A stretch of DNA of 40,300 bases from Carboxydothermus islandicus (GCF_001950325.1 NZ_BDJL01000031.1:873-41172), one strand, 5' to 3'. Shown: positions 1 to 7,824, counted from the stretch's first letter. Translations and numbers: made by a program. The notes: generated by a model not told the origin, from the sequence alone.

Positions 1-1
1 A

Positions 2-304
2 TTAGCCGATGTTTTAGGAGCAGCGGTAGGAGCTTCCCGGGCAGCGGTAGATGCCGGCTGGCGGGAGCACCGGTATCAGGTAGGCCAGACCGGTAAGACC
101 GTCTCCCCCAGTTTGTATATCGCCGTAGGTATTTCGGGGGCAATTCAGCATCTGGCGGGAATGGGCAGCTCCAAGGTAATAGTAGCCATTAACAAAGACC
201 CGGAAGCTAACATCTTTAAAGTTGCCGATTACGGCATTGTCGGTGATTTGTTTGAAATAGTTCCGCTTTTAACCGAAGAGTTTAAAAAGCTTTTAAAATC
301 GTAA
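2..304 (+). CDS. etfA: Electron transfer flavoprotein alpha subunit, C-terminal part (gene starts before window)
   Basis: The frame is open from base 2, so this is the last 100 residues of a gene that begins outside the window. The piece carries the ETF-alpha FAD-binding C-terminal domain: [11 protein letters not shown], then [23 protein letters not shown] and [14 protein letters not shown], ending FKKLLKS. In this family the alpha subunit holds the FAD that collects electrons from acyl-CoA dehydrogenases. The next gene is a membrane Fe-S oxidoreductase of the type that reoxidises ETF, so the two probably act together. etfB is expected just upstream but is not visible. Confidence 0.95.
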   Translation, partial: LADVLGAAVGASRAAVDAGWREHRYQVGQTGKTVSPSLYIAVGISGAIQHLAGMGSSKVIVAINKDPEANIFKVADYGIVGDLFEIVPLLTEEFKKLLKS

Positions 305-335
305 AGGAAGGCATTTTTGCCTTCCTTCTCTAATA
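304..335 (+). terminator. Hairpin after etfA, weak or partial terminator
   Basis: Ten-base-pair stem 304-313 / 318-327 (AAGGAAGGCA with TGCCTTCCTT) and a TTTT loop, beginning at the etfA stop codon. The tail is TCTCTAATAA, not a clean U-run. It may only reduce read-through into the Fe-S oxidoreductase gene or act as an mRNA-stabilising end. Confidence 0.5.
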
Positions 336-379
336 AATTGTGTTTAGAAAAAGTTGTAAACAAAAGGGGAGGGATTAGG

Positions 380-2425
380 GTGAATGGAATTCCCCAGCGG
401 GAACTTTACTGGAATATAAACCACACCGCCAAGTTTTTAATGTATCCGTTGTTTTTAATAGCGTTAGCAATTTTCGTCTATGGAATGTACCGGCGGTACC
501 AATACTGGAAAATAGGGCAAAAAACCGATGTTAAATGGGATTTTGGAAGATTTTTGAAAGAAACATTTTTACAAAAAAGAATTTTAAACGAATTATATCC
601 CGGATTAATGCATTTTGGTATCTTCTGGGGGTTTACAGTGCTATTCTTAACTACTTTGCTGGTAGCAATCCAGGCGGATTTTGGGATTAAAGTTTTTACC
701 GGCAACGTTTATTTACTTTTTAGTTTTTTAGCCGATGTAGGTGGGGTTGCAGCAATCATTGGTGTTTTAATGGCCATTATTCGTCGCTATCTCCTAAAGC
801 CTGACCGCCTCGATAATAAGCCCGACGATCTGATTTCACTGCTCTTGATATTAATCATTTTGGTTACCGGTTATATCGTCGAAGGAATCCGCATGGCAGT
901 GGCCGGGGATAACTGGGCGGCCTATTCGCCTTTTGGTAATTTAGTGGCGCAATTGTTTGCCGGAGCCAATGAGGGAACTCTTAGATTGTGGCATGTTATT
1001 CTCTGGTGGGGACATATGCTTTTAGCTTTTGGCTTTATTGCCTATATTCCGTATTCTAAATTAATTCACATCTTTACTGCTCCTATCAACCAGGCTCTGG
1101 CGGATCCCCAGAGTGCCAAGACCTTTCCGTTAATTGATTTGGAAGCTGAAGATGTAGAATCCTTTGGGGTGTCGACGGTAGAAGAGTTTACCCAGAAACA
1201 GCTTTTAGATTTAGATAGCTGCACCCGCTGCGGACGGTGTCAGGATAACTGTCCCGCTTACCTTACGAAAAAGCCGTTATCGCCCAAGAAAATGACTCAG
1301 GATCTGAAAGAGGCTTTAAACGAAAGAGCACCGGTAATAATTGCCAGGGCTAAAGCAGAACTTGCCAAAAAAGGATTGGGTGAAGAAGCGACTACTAATG
1401 AAGTTGAGGAAGCAGTGACCCGGGCATTAATTGGCGAGGTTATCGAAGAAGATACAATTTGGGCATGTACCACCTGCCGGGCATGTCAGGAAGTCTGTCC
1501 GGTATACGTAGAGCACATTCCGAAAACAATAGAGTTAAGAAGGAATTTAGTCTTAATGGAAAGTTCCTTCCCGCAGGAAGTCCAGCTTACTTTTAGAAAT
1601 ATGGAGAATAACGGCAACCCCTGGGGTGTGGGCTGGGCTAATAGAGCGGACTGGGCGGAAGGTTTGGAGGTTCCAATTTTAGGAGAAATAGAAAACCCCG
1701 AAGAAATAGAATATCTCTACTGGGTAGGCTGTGCCGGGTCCTTTGATGAAAGAAACAAAAAAGTGTCCCGGGCCTTAGTCAAAATCCTTAAAACGGCAGG
1801 GATTAAATTTGCCATTTTAGGTACCGAAGAAAAATGCTGTGGCGATTCTGCCCGGAGAATAGGTAACGAATATTTATATCAAATGCTTGCTCAGGAAAAC
1901 ATTGAAACCATGAATAATTATCAAGTAAAGAAAATCATTACCGCCTGTCCTCACTGCTATAATACCCTGAAAAATGATTATCCGCAGTTAGGCGGTAATT
2001 ACGAGGTAATCCACCACAGCGAGCTAATTGCCAGGCTCCTTGCAGAAAATAAGATAAAGCTAAATAGCACCGATAATCGTCGCTTTACCTATCATGATTC
2101 CTGCTACCTGGGGCGGTATAACCGGGTATTTAATGAGCCAAGGGAAGTATTAAAGAATGTAGGAGTAAAATTAACCGAAATGAGCAGGAACAGAGAAACC
2201 AGCTTCTGCTGCGGCGCCGGTGGTGGACGGATGTGGATGGAAGAAACCTTAGGAGAACGGATTAACGTTGAGCGTACGCGGCAAGCTTTAGACACCAGCC
2301 CGGAGGGGATTGCGGTAAACTGTCCGTACTGCCTTACCATGCTTGAAGATGGGATTAAGGCTTTTGACAAGACCGAGGAGGTTAAGGTTTACGATATTGC
2401 AGAGTTAGTGGCTGAGAAGCTTTAA
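380..2425 (+). CDS. Membrane-bound Fe-S oxidoreductase (NarI-like/dicluster/CCG-CCG), probable ETF:quinone oxidoreductase
   Basis: 681 residues from a GTG start at 380, chosen because AGGGGAGGGA lies just before it; an ATG at 317 would lie inside the preceding hairpin. The N-terminal third has about five hydrophobic segments (roughly residues 15-35, 78-98, 110-137, 150-172, 205-227) with histidines (MHFGIFWG, HVILWWGHM) as expected of a NarI-like haem b domain. Two 4Fe-4S motifs follow: CTRCGRCQDNCP (from residue 281) and CTTCRACQEVCP (from 363). Two CCG domains come next (CCGDSARR near 486, CCGAGGGRMW near 610), each with a partner CPxC motif. This is the architecture of the heterodisulfide-reductase-like proteins encoded beside etfBA, called ETF:menaquinone oxidoreductase in syntrophs. 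Oxidation of ETF and reduction of menaquinone are inferred from family and neighbourhood. Confidence 0.88.
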   Translation: MNGIPQRELYWNINHTAKFLMYPLFLIALAIFVYGMYRRYQYWKIGQKTDVKWDFGRFLKETFLQKRILNELYPGLMHFGIFWGFTVLFLTTLLVAIQADFGIKVFTGNVYLLFSFLADVGGVAAIIGVLMAIIRRYLLKPDRLDNKPDDLISLLLILIILVTGYIVEGIRMAVAGDNWAAYSPFGNLVAQLFAGANEGTLRLWHVILWWGHMLLAFGFIAYIPYSKLIHIFTAPINQALADPQSAKTFPLIDLEAEDVESFGVSTVEEFTQKQLLDLDSCTRCGRCQDNCPAYLTKKPLSPKKMTQDLKEALNERAPVIIARAKAELAKKGLGEEATTNEVEEAVTRALIGEVIEEDTIWACTTCRACQEVCPVYVEHIPKTIELRRNLVLMESSFPQEVQLTFRNMENNGNPWGVGWANRADWAEGLEVPILGEIENPEEIEYLYWVGCAGSFDERNKKVSRALVKILKTAGIKFAILGTEEKCCGDSARRIGNEYLYQMLAQENIETMNNYQVKKIITACPHCYNTLKNDYPQLGGNYEVIHHSELIARLLAENKIKLNSTDNRRFTYHDSCYLGRYNRVFNEPREVLKNVGVKLTEMSRNRETSFCCGAGGGRMWMEETLGERINVERTRQALDTSPEGIAVNCPYCLTMLEDGIKAFDKTEEVKVYDIAELVAEKL

Positions 2426-2438
2426 AGAGGTGAAAGTA

Positions 2439-3440
2439 ATGGCCCGGATTTCAACAATAACTTTACCTACACCCTATATGGTGGGGGATGTAAACGTATA
2501 TTTAGTTGAAGATGAAAAGCTTGTTTTGATTGATACAGGAGCGCCTACGGATGATTCTTATTTAGCATTGGAAGCTAAATTAAAAAATTACGGGTATGAA
2601 ATCCGGGACGTGTCGGAAATAGTTGTAACGCATTTTCATCCGGATCATTTTGGCTTGGCTGGTTATATAGCAAAGATGTTTGATATTCCGGTACGTATTC
2701 ATCCTCTGGAGGTTTACTTTCTCAATGAGGATGCAGAAAAGGTATTAAAAGTGGTTGACGGTTGGGGTTTACCCCAACAACTGGTTAATGCGGTTGTTCA
2801 ACATAAATATAAAATACCTCCAAAATATTTTCAAAATCATTTTTCCATTATACTCCTTTTTCCCGGGGAAACAATAAAGACAGGGAAGTTTGAATTTAAG
2901 ATAATTCATACTCCTGGACATTCTTTAGGTCATATTTCATTATATGAAACAAAAAACAACTATTTTATTACCGGTGATTTTATCTTAAAAAATATTTTCC
3001 CCAATCCCCTGATATACCAGATTGAGGGGCAAAGGATTGCTACTTTGCCCCTTTTTTTGGAAAGTTTAAATGAGGTTTACGATTTTCCGGTGAAAATGGT
3101 TTTTCCGGCACACCAGGATAAATTTTCTAATTTACAAGAGGTAATAGATAAAATTAAAATCCATTACTACCAGAAAACCTTTGAGGTTTATGAGAAAGTT
3201 AAAGAGCTAAAGAAGGCAAATTTGTTCGAAATTGCTCAAGAACTTTACCCCGATGAAATCAAAGAGCAAACTTACCTGGTTATAAGCAAAGTATTAGGTT
3301 GTCTTGATCTTCTCCGGGAGGCAGAACTTGTCGAGATTAAATATGGGAAATATGTTGTGAGCTCAGACAATAGTTTAGAAGGTAAAAAACTATTAAATGA
3401 AAAGTACTTTTATCTTTACAAACCGGAGGAAGAATTTTAA
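2439..3440 (+). CDS. Metallo-beta-lactamase-fold hydrolase with C-terminal winged-helix-like region
   Basis: 333 residues from ATG 2439. AGAGGTG sits at the right distance before it; a GTG at 2430 overlaps that ribosome site and is less likely. The full binuclear metal set is visible: HFHPDH at residues 65-70, the GH histidine of HTPGH at 161, Asp180 in TGDF and His225 in FPAH. The last 80 residues (KVKELKKANLFEIAQEL onwards) resemble the winged helix often found after the MBL domain in LACTB2/RNase-Z-like hydrolases. The substrate is unknown; hydroxyacylglutathione-hydrolase or thioesterase-like activity is possible. It lies 13 bases after the Fe-S oxidoreductase and is probably co-transcribed, which suggests a link to acyl-CoA or ETF metabolism. 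Confidence 0.85.
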   Translation: MARISTITLPTPYMVGDVNVYLVEDEKLVLIDTGAPTDDSYLALEAKLKNYGYEIRDVSEIVVTHFHPDHFGLAGYIAKMFDIPVRIHPLEVYFLNEDAEKVLKVVDGWGLPQQLVNAVVQHKYKIPPKYFQNHFSIILLFPGETIKTGKFEFKIIHTPGHSLGHISLYETKNNYFITGDFILKNIFPNPLIYQIEGQRIATLPLFLESLNEVYDFPVKMVFPAHQDKFSNLQEVIDKIKIHYYQKTFEVYEKVKELKKANLFEIAQELYPDEIKEQTYLVISKVLGCLDLLREAELVEIKYGKYVVSSDNSLEGKKLLNEKYFYLYKPEEEF

Positions 3441-3470
3441 AATAAGGAGTAAGAAACGGAGGTGTAGTGA

Positions 3471-3680
3471 ATGACAATTACTAAAGAAATGACAATTACA
3501 GAAGTGGTTACAAAATATCCCAAAACCATCCCTGTATTTTATAAACACGGTATGGGTTGCCTTGGGTGTGCTGCCGCCCAATTTGAAAATATCGAACAGG
3601 GAGCTCGAGCTCACGGAATTAATATTGATGAGTTAATTGCCGATTTAAATAAAGTAGTGGCAGAACAAGCACAATCATAA
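3471..3680 (+). CDS. DUF1858 small redox-disulfide protein
   Basis: 69 residues with ACGGAGGTG before the ATG. It matches the DUF1858 family, sometimes called hybrid-cluster-protein-associated redox disulfide domain: TITEVVTKYPKTIPVFYKHGMGC, with the pair Cys30-Leu-Gly-Cys33 and a helical C-terminus. Members are cytosolic, with a CxxC that may be redox active or bind a metal; no firm biochemical function is known. It is the last gene of the etf-linked operon and is followed at once by a strong terminator. Confidence 0.85.
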   Translation: MTITKEMTITEVVTKYPKTIPVFYKHGMGCLGCAAAQFENIEQGARAHGINIDELIADLNKVVAEQAQS

Positions 3681-3711
3681 AAAAAATCGCTCGTGTGAGC
3701 GATTTTTTTTT
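3681..3711 (+). terminator. Strong bidirectional terminator
   Basis: Stem AAAAATCGCTC / GAGCGATTTTT with a GTGT loop and a run of nine T on the plus strand. The matching A-run gives a U-tract on the minus strand, so it probably also ends the convergent TVP38-family gene, which stops at 3722. Confidence 0.92.
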
Positions 3712-3721
3712 AAATAATTTG

Positions 3722-4381
3722 TTAAAGACCGGTTTTCTTGTGCCAGCGGTAAAAGAAGTAGGCGATAAGTGTTATGAGGATTGCCAGAAGAAGTTGAGCT
3801 GGCAGATTGTCTAAGTGACCAAAACCGTGGCCAAGAAGGGAATAAATTACAATTTCCGGGAGTTTTCCTAAAGTAGTGGCCAAGAAGTACGGGGTAAATC
3901 GCATGTTACTGAGTCCTGCTAAGTAGCTGACGATACTTGATGGTAATACGGGAATTAACCGCGAAAAAAATACAACCTTGGGACCGTCTTTGCGGCTAAA
4001 AGAGTGGACTTTATTTAAATGCTCCGGTTTTAAGAAACGGCTTAGAAAATTTCTTCCTAAAAATCGGGCTAATAAAAAGGCGATGGTTGCCCCCATAACA
4101 CTCCCGGATAGTGAAATTATTATTCCACCCCAGATTCCGAAAATAAACCCGTTGGCAGCTACTAAGATAAATAAAGGTACAGGTGTAAACAAGGTTTGAA
4201 TGACAAGGAGAATTAGGCTAACAATTACTGTAAAAAGACCAAAAGAACGGATGAAATTAGCAAGTTCGGCAGGAGAAGAAAATTGGTTGAAGAACTTGAC
4301 AAAATTGGTTAACAAAGCTGCCAGAATAATTAACAAGATTATTAGAAAGACTGCGGTTAGATAGATAAACTTTTTTTGCAT
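3722..4381 (-). CDS. TVP38/TMEM64 (DedA/VTT superfamily) membrane protein
   Basis: 219 residues from the ATG whose complement is at 4379-4381, with GGAG nine bases before it. Longer upstream in-frame starts would run into ilvN on the other strand and encode unlike sequence. It is very hydrophobic: an N-terminal segment (FIYLTAVFLIILLIILAALL), then the VTT core with GFIFGIWGGIIIS, GATIAFLLARFLGRNF and RLIPVLPSSIVSYLAGLS, and a final membrane segment before YRWHKKTGL. VTT-domain proteins are linked to lipid scrambling and membrane homeostasis, but the role of bacterial members like this one is unsettled. It is a single-gene unit convergent with the etf operon. Confidence 0.85.
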   Translation of the reverse strand: MQKKFIYLTAVFLIILLIILAALLTNFVKFFNQFSSPAELANFIRSFGLFTVIVSLILLVIQTLFTPVPLFILVAANGFIFGIWGGIIISLSGSVMGATIAFLLARFLGRNFLSRFLKPEHLNKVHSFSRKDGPKVVFFSRLIPVLPSSIVSYLAGLSNMRFTPYFLATTLGKLPEIVIYSLLGHGFGHLDNLPAQLLLAILITLIAYFFYRWHKKTGL

Positions 4382-4460
4382 TTTTATCTTCTCCAGCAAA
4401 AAATTCAAGATAAATTTTATCAAAAAATAAATAAAATGAAAAGATTGGGGAGGGCATATT

Positions 4461-4955
4461 ATGAAGCATACTTTATCTGTCCTGGTGTTAAACAAACCAG
4501 GGGTACTGGCGCGAATTTCCGGTTTATTAAGTCGCCGAATGTTTAACATTGAAAGTATAACGGCAGGATATTCCGAAGAACCTAACATCACAAGGATAAC
4601 AATTGTTGTCCAGGGGGATGATCTTGTCTTAGAACAGGTGATTAATCAGTTATCAAAGTTAATTGATGTCATTAAAATTAAAGAACTGCCGATGGAAGAG
4701 ACTATTGCTCGGGAGTTAGCGTTGATTAAAGTTCGGGCTCTTCCTGAAAAACGAGCTGATATTGTTAATATTGTAAATATCTTTAGGGCTAATATAGTTG
4801 ATGTAAACCGGGAAACCATGGTAATTGAACTTACCGGTGATGAAGATAAAATTAATGCGTTGTGTGAAGTTTTAACCGATCACGGTATCGTGGAAATTGT
4901 TCGCACCGGAAAAGTAGCTTTGAACCGAGGACCGCGTCCTGCCAAGGAATTATAA
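4461..4955 (+). CDS. ilvN: Acetolactate synthase small (regulatory) subunit
   Basis: 164 residues, ATG preceded by GGGGAGGG. The N-terminal ACT domain is clear (HTLSVLVLNKPGVLARISGL, then RRMFNIESITAG and NITRITIVVQGD). The C-terminal ALS-small domain includes RELALIKVRA and VDVNRETMVIELTGDEDKI. The length matches IlvH-type small subunits (about 163). It binds branched-chain amino acids and activates the catalytic IlvB subunit in valine/leucine/isoleucine synthesis. No ilvB or ilvC is next to it, so the catalytic subunit must be encoded elsewhere. The gene is divergent from the TVP38-family gene. Confidence 0.93.
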   Translation: MKHTLSVLVLNKPGVLARISGLLSRRMFNIESITAGYSEEPNITRITIVVQGDDLVLEQVINQLSKLIDVIKIKELPMEETIARELALIKVRALPEKRADIVNIVNIFRANIVDVNRETMVIELTGDEDKINALCEVLTDHGIVEIVRTGKVALNRGPRPAKEL

Positions 4956-4964
4956 AAAGGCTTT

Positions 4965-5005
4965 GTATATAACCTCCGAAAATGGTTATGCTATTTTCGG
5001 AGGTG
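4965..5005 (+). promoter_or_regulatory. Hairpin hiding the ribosome binding site of the lipoprotein gene, with a possible forespore promoter inside
   Basis: A perfect 12-base-pair stem, 4972-4983 (ACCTCCGAAAAT) with 4993-5004 (ATTTTCGGAGGT), has a nine-base loop. The 3' arm contains the GGAGGT ribosome binding site of the gene starting at 5013. No U-run follows, so it is not a normal terminator. GTATA at 4965-4969, 17 bases, then TATGCTA at 4987-4993 resembles a sigma-G/sigma-F promoter. A transcript from it would lack the hiding arm. The stem is seen directly; the promoter and the control idea are inference. Confidence 0.55.
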
Positions 5006-5012
5006 AAATGAT

Positions 5013-5483
5013 ATGAAAAAAGGGTTACATATATTGCTGCTTTTGGCTTTGCTATTTGCTACTGTGGCCTGTACACCAGCGCGAAAGCCTGCGCCACCAA
5101 CGGTTCCTCCAGGAGGTTCACCCACTACTCTACCCACTAATCAAACGGAGCTAAACAAAATTGCAAAGAAAATAGCTCGGGAAGCCGCAAAAACAGAAAA
5201 AGTGAAAAGAGCAACCGCGGTAATAACCGGCAGTACGGCGTATGTGGGACTGGATTTAGTGGCGGGGGTGGAAAAAAGCGAAACGGACAGAATTAAAGAA
5301 GAAGCAGCAAACCGTGTTAAATCAGCGGAGCCACGTTTAAAAAGGGTTTATGTTACTACTGATGCCGATACAGTAACAAGAATTCGCCATGTGGCCGAGG
5401 GTTTGGCCAAAGGAAGGCCGTTATCGTCTTTAATGCGGGAGCTGGATGAAATCAAAAGACGGATGGTACCTAAACGTAAGTAG
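5013..5483 (+). CDS. YhcN/YlaJ-family sporulation lipoprotein
   Basis: 156 residues. A lipoprotein signal peptide (MKKGLHILLLLALLFATVAC) places the lipidated cysteine at residue 20, followed by a Pro/Thr-rich linker (about 21-47). The rest is the YhcN/YlaJ domain: IAKKIAREAAKTEKVKRA, AVITGSTAYVGLDL, RVKSAEPRLKRVYVTTDADT and a C-terminal helix rich in Arg/Lys. Family members are spore inner-membrane or forespore lipoproteins; B. subtilis YhcN is forespore-specific. The ribosome binding site GGAGGTG lies in the 3' arm of the hairpin at 4972-5004. It follows ilvN by 57 bases with no obvious functional link. Confidence 0.85.
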   Translation: MKKGLHILLLLALLFATVACTPARKPAPPTVPPGGSPTTLPTNQTELNKIAKKIAREAAKTEKVKRATAVITGSTAYVGLDLVAGVEKSETDRIKEEAANRVKSAEPRLKRVYVTTDADTVTRIRHVAEGLAKGRPLSSLMRELDEIKRRMVPKRK

Positions 5484-5515
5484 CCCGGGTGCAAGGTGCC
5501 CGGGTTTTTCTTTTA
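5482..5515 (+). terminator. Terminator after the lipoprotein gene
   Basis: CCCGGGTGC / GTGCCCGGG stem (two G-U pairs) with an AAG loop at about 5484-5504, followed by TTTTTCTTTT. Confidence 0.88.
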
Positions 5516-5575
5516 TTTACCAGGCTTTATATGGTAAAATCGAAAAAGGTGGCTAAAGAGAAAGGGGGGTGGGAA

Positions 5576-6904
5576 GTGTATTTAGAGATTATTAAAGTAG
5601 CTTTACCAGCGGTTTTGGAAATGATTTTACATATGGTTGTAGGTATAGTTGATACAGCGATGGTTGGAAGGCTTGGAGCTACTGCAGTAGCAGGTGTTAG
5701 TCTTGGAGCGCAGATAATTTTTAGTACTTATTTTGTCTTTGCTGCAATTGGTACCGGCGGTGGAGCTCTGGCTGCTCAGGCATTAGGGGCCAAAAAAGAG
5801 GAAGAGGTAAAAAAGTTTTTTTCTTACTCATTGCTTTTGGCTCTTTTTGCCGGGTTTTTGTTATTTTTCTTACCGTACATAGTAGAGTTACTCTTGCCTG
5901 CCCTTAAAATAGATAAAAATATTGCTGTGGTAACCATAAGTTATTTAAAAACAATAGGAAAGTTTGCTGTTTTTGCTCTTCTGGTTTTTGTTGGCAATGG
6001 TTTACTGCGGGCGATAGGCCAAACCAGGGTTCCCCTTTATACCGCTGTTGTTATTAATTGTTTAAATATTTTTTTAGATTATGTTTTAATATTTGGAAAA
6101 CTTGGTTTTCCAAAACTGGGGCCCGCGGGGGCTGCATTAGCTTCTGGAATTTCTCTAACTTTGGGGTCGATAATTACTCTGGGTTACATTGGGTTAATTG
6201 AAAAAAAATTAAGTTTAAAACTTCAATGGTTTGAAACAAGAGCATATTTAAAAAAGATTATACAAATTAGTATTCCTGCGGCTTTAGAAGAAGGCAGTTT
6301 TTCGTTAGGACGGGTGGTGGTAAGTTTTATTTTAGTTAAGCTTGGGGCAGTTAGCTTTGCGGCAAACGAGATTGCCATCTACATTGAGTCTCTTGCCTTT
6401 ATGCCCGGCTATGGCTTGGCAATTGCTGCCTACTCGTTTGCTGCGAGATTTTACGGTGAAGGGAATTATCAAAAAGCAAAAAGCTACATTGAAAAAACAT
6501 TAGTTTTAACAATTTTGGGTATGGGTTTAATGGGAATAATCTTTTTTTTCTTTCCCTGGCAACTGGGATTGTTGTTTACCAAAGACGTTGATGTACTTGA
6601 AAAAATAAAAGTATGCCTAAAGATTGGTGCTTTTGAACAGATTCCTACCGGAATTGAAATGGTGCTTGGGTCGGTGTATCGAGGAGTTGGGAACACAAAA
6701 ATACCTTTTTATCTTACCACCGCGGGGATGTGGCTTTTTAGACTTCCGTTATTTTGGTATTTGTTCGTTTTAAATAAATATGATGTTTCCTATGCCTGGA
6801 TAGTTAGCGTGCTTCAATGGAGCATCTTAATGTCAATTTATCTTTACCTTTTTCAAAAAGGCCACTGGTGGTCTGTTACTGAATTGCAGCGGGACCAAAA
6901 GTAA
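5576..6904 (+). CDS. MATE-family multidrug/sodium antiporter
   Basis: 442 residues from GTG 5576, which has GGGGGGTGGGAA before it. An upstream ATG at 5531 lacks a good ribosome site and adds only a short charged segment. About twelve hydrophobic segments are visible in the usual two-halves MATE arrangement: VALPAVLEMILHMVVGIVDT and MVGRLGATAVAGVSLG in the first half, QISIPAALEEGSFS and VYRGVGNTKIPFY in the second. MATE proteins export cationic compounds in exchange for Na+ or H+; the substrate cannot be read from sequence. The last 29 bases overlap the end of the convergent pdaB gene. Confidence 0.9.
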   Translation: MYLEIIKVALPAVLEMILHMVVGIVDTAMVGRLGATAVAGVSLGAQIIFSTYFVFAAIGTGGGALAAQALGAKKEEEVKKFFSYSLLLALFAGFLLFFLPYIVELLLPALKIDKNIAVVTISYLKTIGKFAVFALLVFVGNGLLRAIGQTRVPLYTAVVINCLNIFLDYVLIFGKLGFPKLGPAGAALASGISLTLGSIITLGYIGLIEKKLSLKLQWFETRAYLKKIIQISIPAALEEGSFSLGRVVVSFILVKLGAVSFAANEIAIYIESLAFMPGYGLAIAAYSFAARFYGEGNYQKAKSYIEKTLVLTILGMGLMGIIFFFFPWQLGLLFTKDVDVLEKIKVCLKIGAFEQIPTGIEMVLGSVYRGVGNTKIPFYLTTAGMWLFRLPLFWYLFVLNKYDVSYAWIVSVLQWSILMSIYLYLFQKGHWWSVTELQRDQK

Positions 6905-7622
6905 GCAAATGGGAAACGGTAATAAAAGTATAGCCCTGTTTTTTTAAGCCTTTAATAATTTCCGGCAATACCTGACCGGTTTGTTTACAGGTATCACTGG
7001 CATGCATTAAAATTATGGCTCCGGGGTGAATTTTTTCCAAAACGCGTTTTAAAATTATTTCTTCTCCGGGATTTTTCCAATCTAAAGAATCAACGCTCCA
7101 TTGAATGGCAGTATAACCTATTTCTCTTAGGGTTTTGATAACAGTTTTGTTATAATCTCCGTTAGGTAGGCGGATGATGGTTGGAGTTTTATTACTTGCT
7201 TCTTTTATGGCTTCATGGGCCAGGAGAACTTCTTTTTTAATCTCCCCCGGGCTTAAACCGGTGTAATTTACATGGCGGTGTCCGTGGCTACCGATTTCAT
7301 GGCCGTCGTTGACAATTTCCCGAACAATTTCCGGATGTTTTTTGGCCCAGGGACCGGAGAGAAAAAAGGTTGCTTTAATATTTTCTTTTTTTAGTGTATT
7401 GAGAATCGGCTTGTAAGTTTTTGTTCCCCAGCTTAAATCAAAGGTCAGGGCTACAACTTTTTTACTGGTTTCCACTTTATATACCGGGTATAAATCGATA
7501 ATTTGCGGTTTTACTACCGGCTCGGTTAAATAATGGTAAAATACCAATCCAATTAAGATGGCAAAAATAAGGATAAGGGTATATTGCCAGAGTTTTTTGT
7601 AATTAAAGAAGAAAACTTTCAT
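6876..7622 (-). CDS. pdaB: PdaB-like polysaccharide deacetylase, sporulation type
   Basis: 248 residues with AAGGAGAA before the ATG. An N-terminal membrane anchor (LWQYTLILIFAILIGLVFYH, about 11-30) precedes a NodB-type deacetylase domain. Motif 1 is TFDLSWG (second Asp of the usual TFDDG replaced), motif 2 is SHGHRHVN with both metal histidines, motif 3 RLPNGDYN, then WSVDSLDW and LMHAS. The TFDxSWG form is typical of the YbaN/PdaB group, whose B. subtilis member is needed for stable spores. It probably acts on cortex or cell-wall polysaccharide outside the membrane. A sigma-E-like promoter candidate is placed 32-60 bases upstream. Confidence 0.87.
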   Translation of the reverse strand: MKVFFFNYKKLWQYTLILIFAILIGLVFYHYLTEPVVKPQIIDLYPVYKVETSKKVVALTFDLSWGTKTYKPILNTLKKENIKATFFLSGPWAKKHPEIVREIVNDGHEIGSHGHRHVNYTGLSPGEIKKEVLLAHEAIKEASNKTPTIIRLPNGDYNKTVIKTLREIGYTAIQWSVDSLDWKNPGEEIILKRVLEKIHPGAIILMHASDTCKQTGQVLPEIIKGLKKQGYTFITVSHLLTFGPAAIQ

Positions 7623-7653
7623 TTAAAAATTCTCCTTTCGTAGGTTTTGTTAA

Positions 7654-7682
7654 AACTTATGTACTTGAAGTTAAAATTATGA
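7654..7682 (-). promoter_or_regulatory. Candidate sigma-E-type promoter for pdaB
   Basis: Read on the minus strand: TCATAAT, 14 bases, CATAAGTT. This fits six of seven -35 and six of eight -10 positions of the sigma-E consensus (KMATATT, CATACAHT). Expected start is about 25 bases before the ATG. Inference from consensus and the known mother-cell timing of pdaB in B. subtilis. Confidence 0.4.
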
Positions 7683-7695
7683 TTTATTTTCCTAC

Positions 7696-7724
7696 TTGAC
7701 TTTATTTATGAAATAAGTAATAAT
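7696..7724 (+). promoter_or_regulatory. Promoter of the tRNA-Val gene
   Basis: TTGACT at 7696-7701, 17 bases, then AATAAT at 7719-7724. The predicted start lies a few bases before the tRNA at 7737. Confidence 0.6.
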
Positions 7725-7736
7725 ATAAGAGCAGAC

Positions 7737-7811
7737 GGGCGGGTAGTTCAGTGGGAGAACGTCTGCTTGACGCGCAGAAGGTCACAGGTTCGATCCCTGT
7801 CCCGCCCACCA
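7737..7811 (+). tRNA. tRNA-Val (anticodon GAC)
   Basis: A 75-base cloverleaf with encoded CCA. Acceptor GGGCGGG pairs with CCCGCCC; D-arm GTTC/GAAC; anticodon stem TCTGC/GCAGA with loop TTGACGC (anticodon GAC); T-arm ACAGG TTCGATC CCTGT; discriminator A then CCA at 7809-7811. It reads GUC/GUU valine codons. It is a single tRNA gene between its own promoter and terminator. Confidence 0.97.
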
Positions 7812-7824
7812 GATAAAGGATGAT

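Noticed and set aside
4382-4591. Longer N-terminus of the TVP38-family protein
   Set aside because: It would overlap ilvN on the other strand, and the added sequence is not membrane-protein-like; the ATG at 4381 has a good ribosome site.
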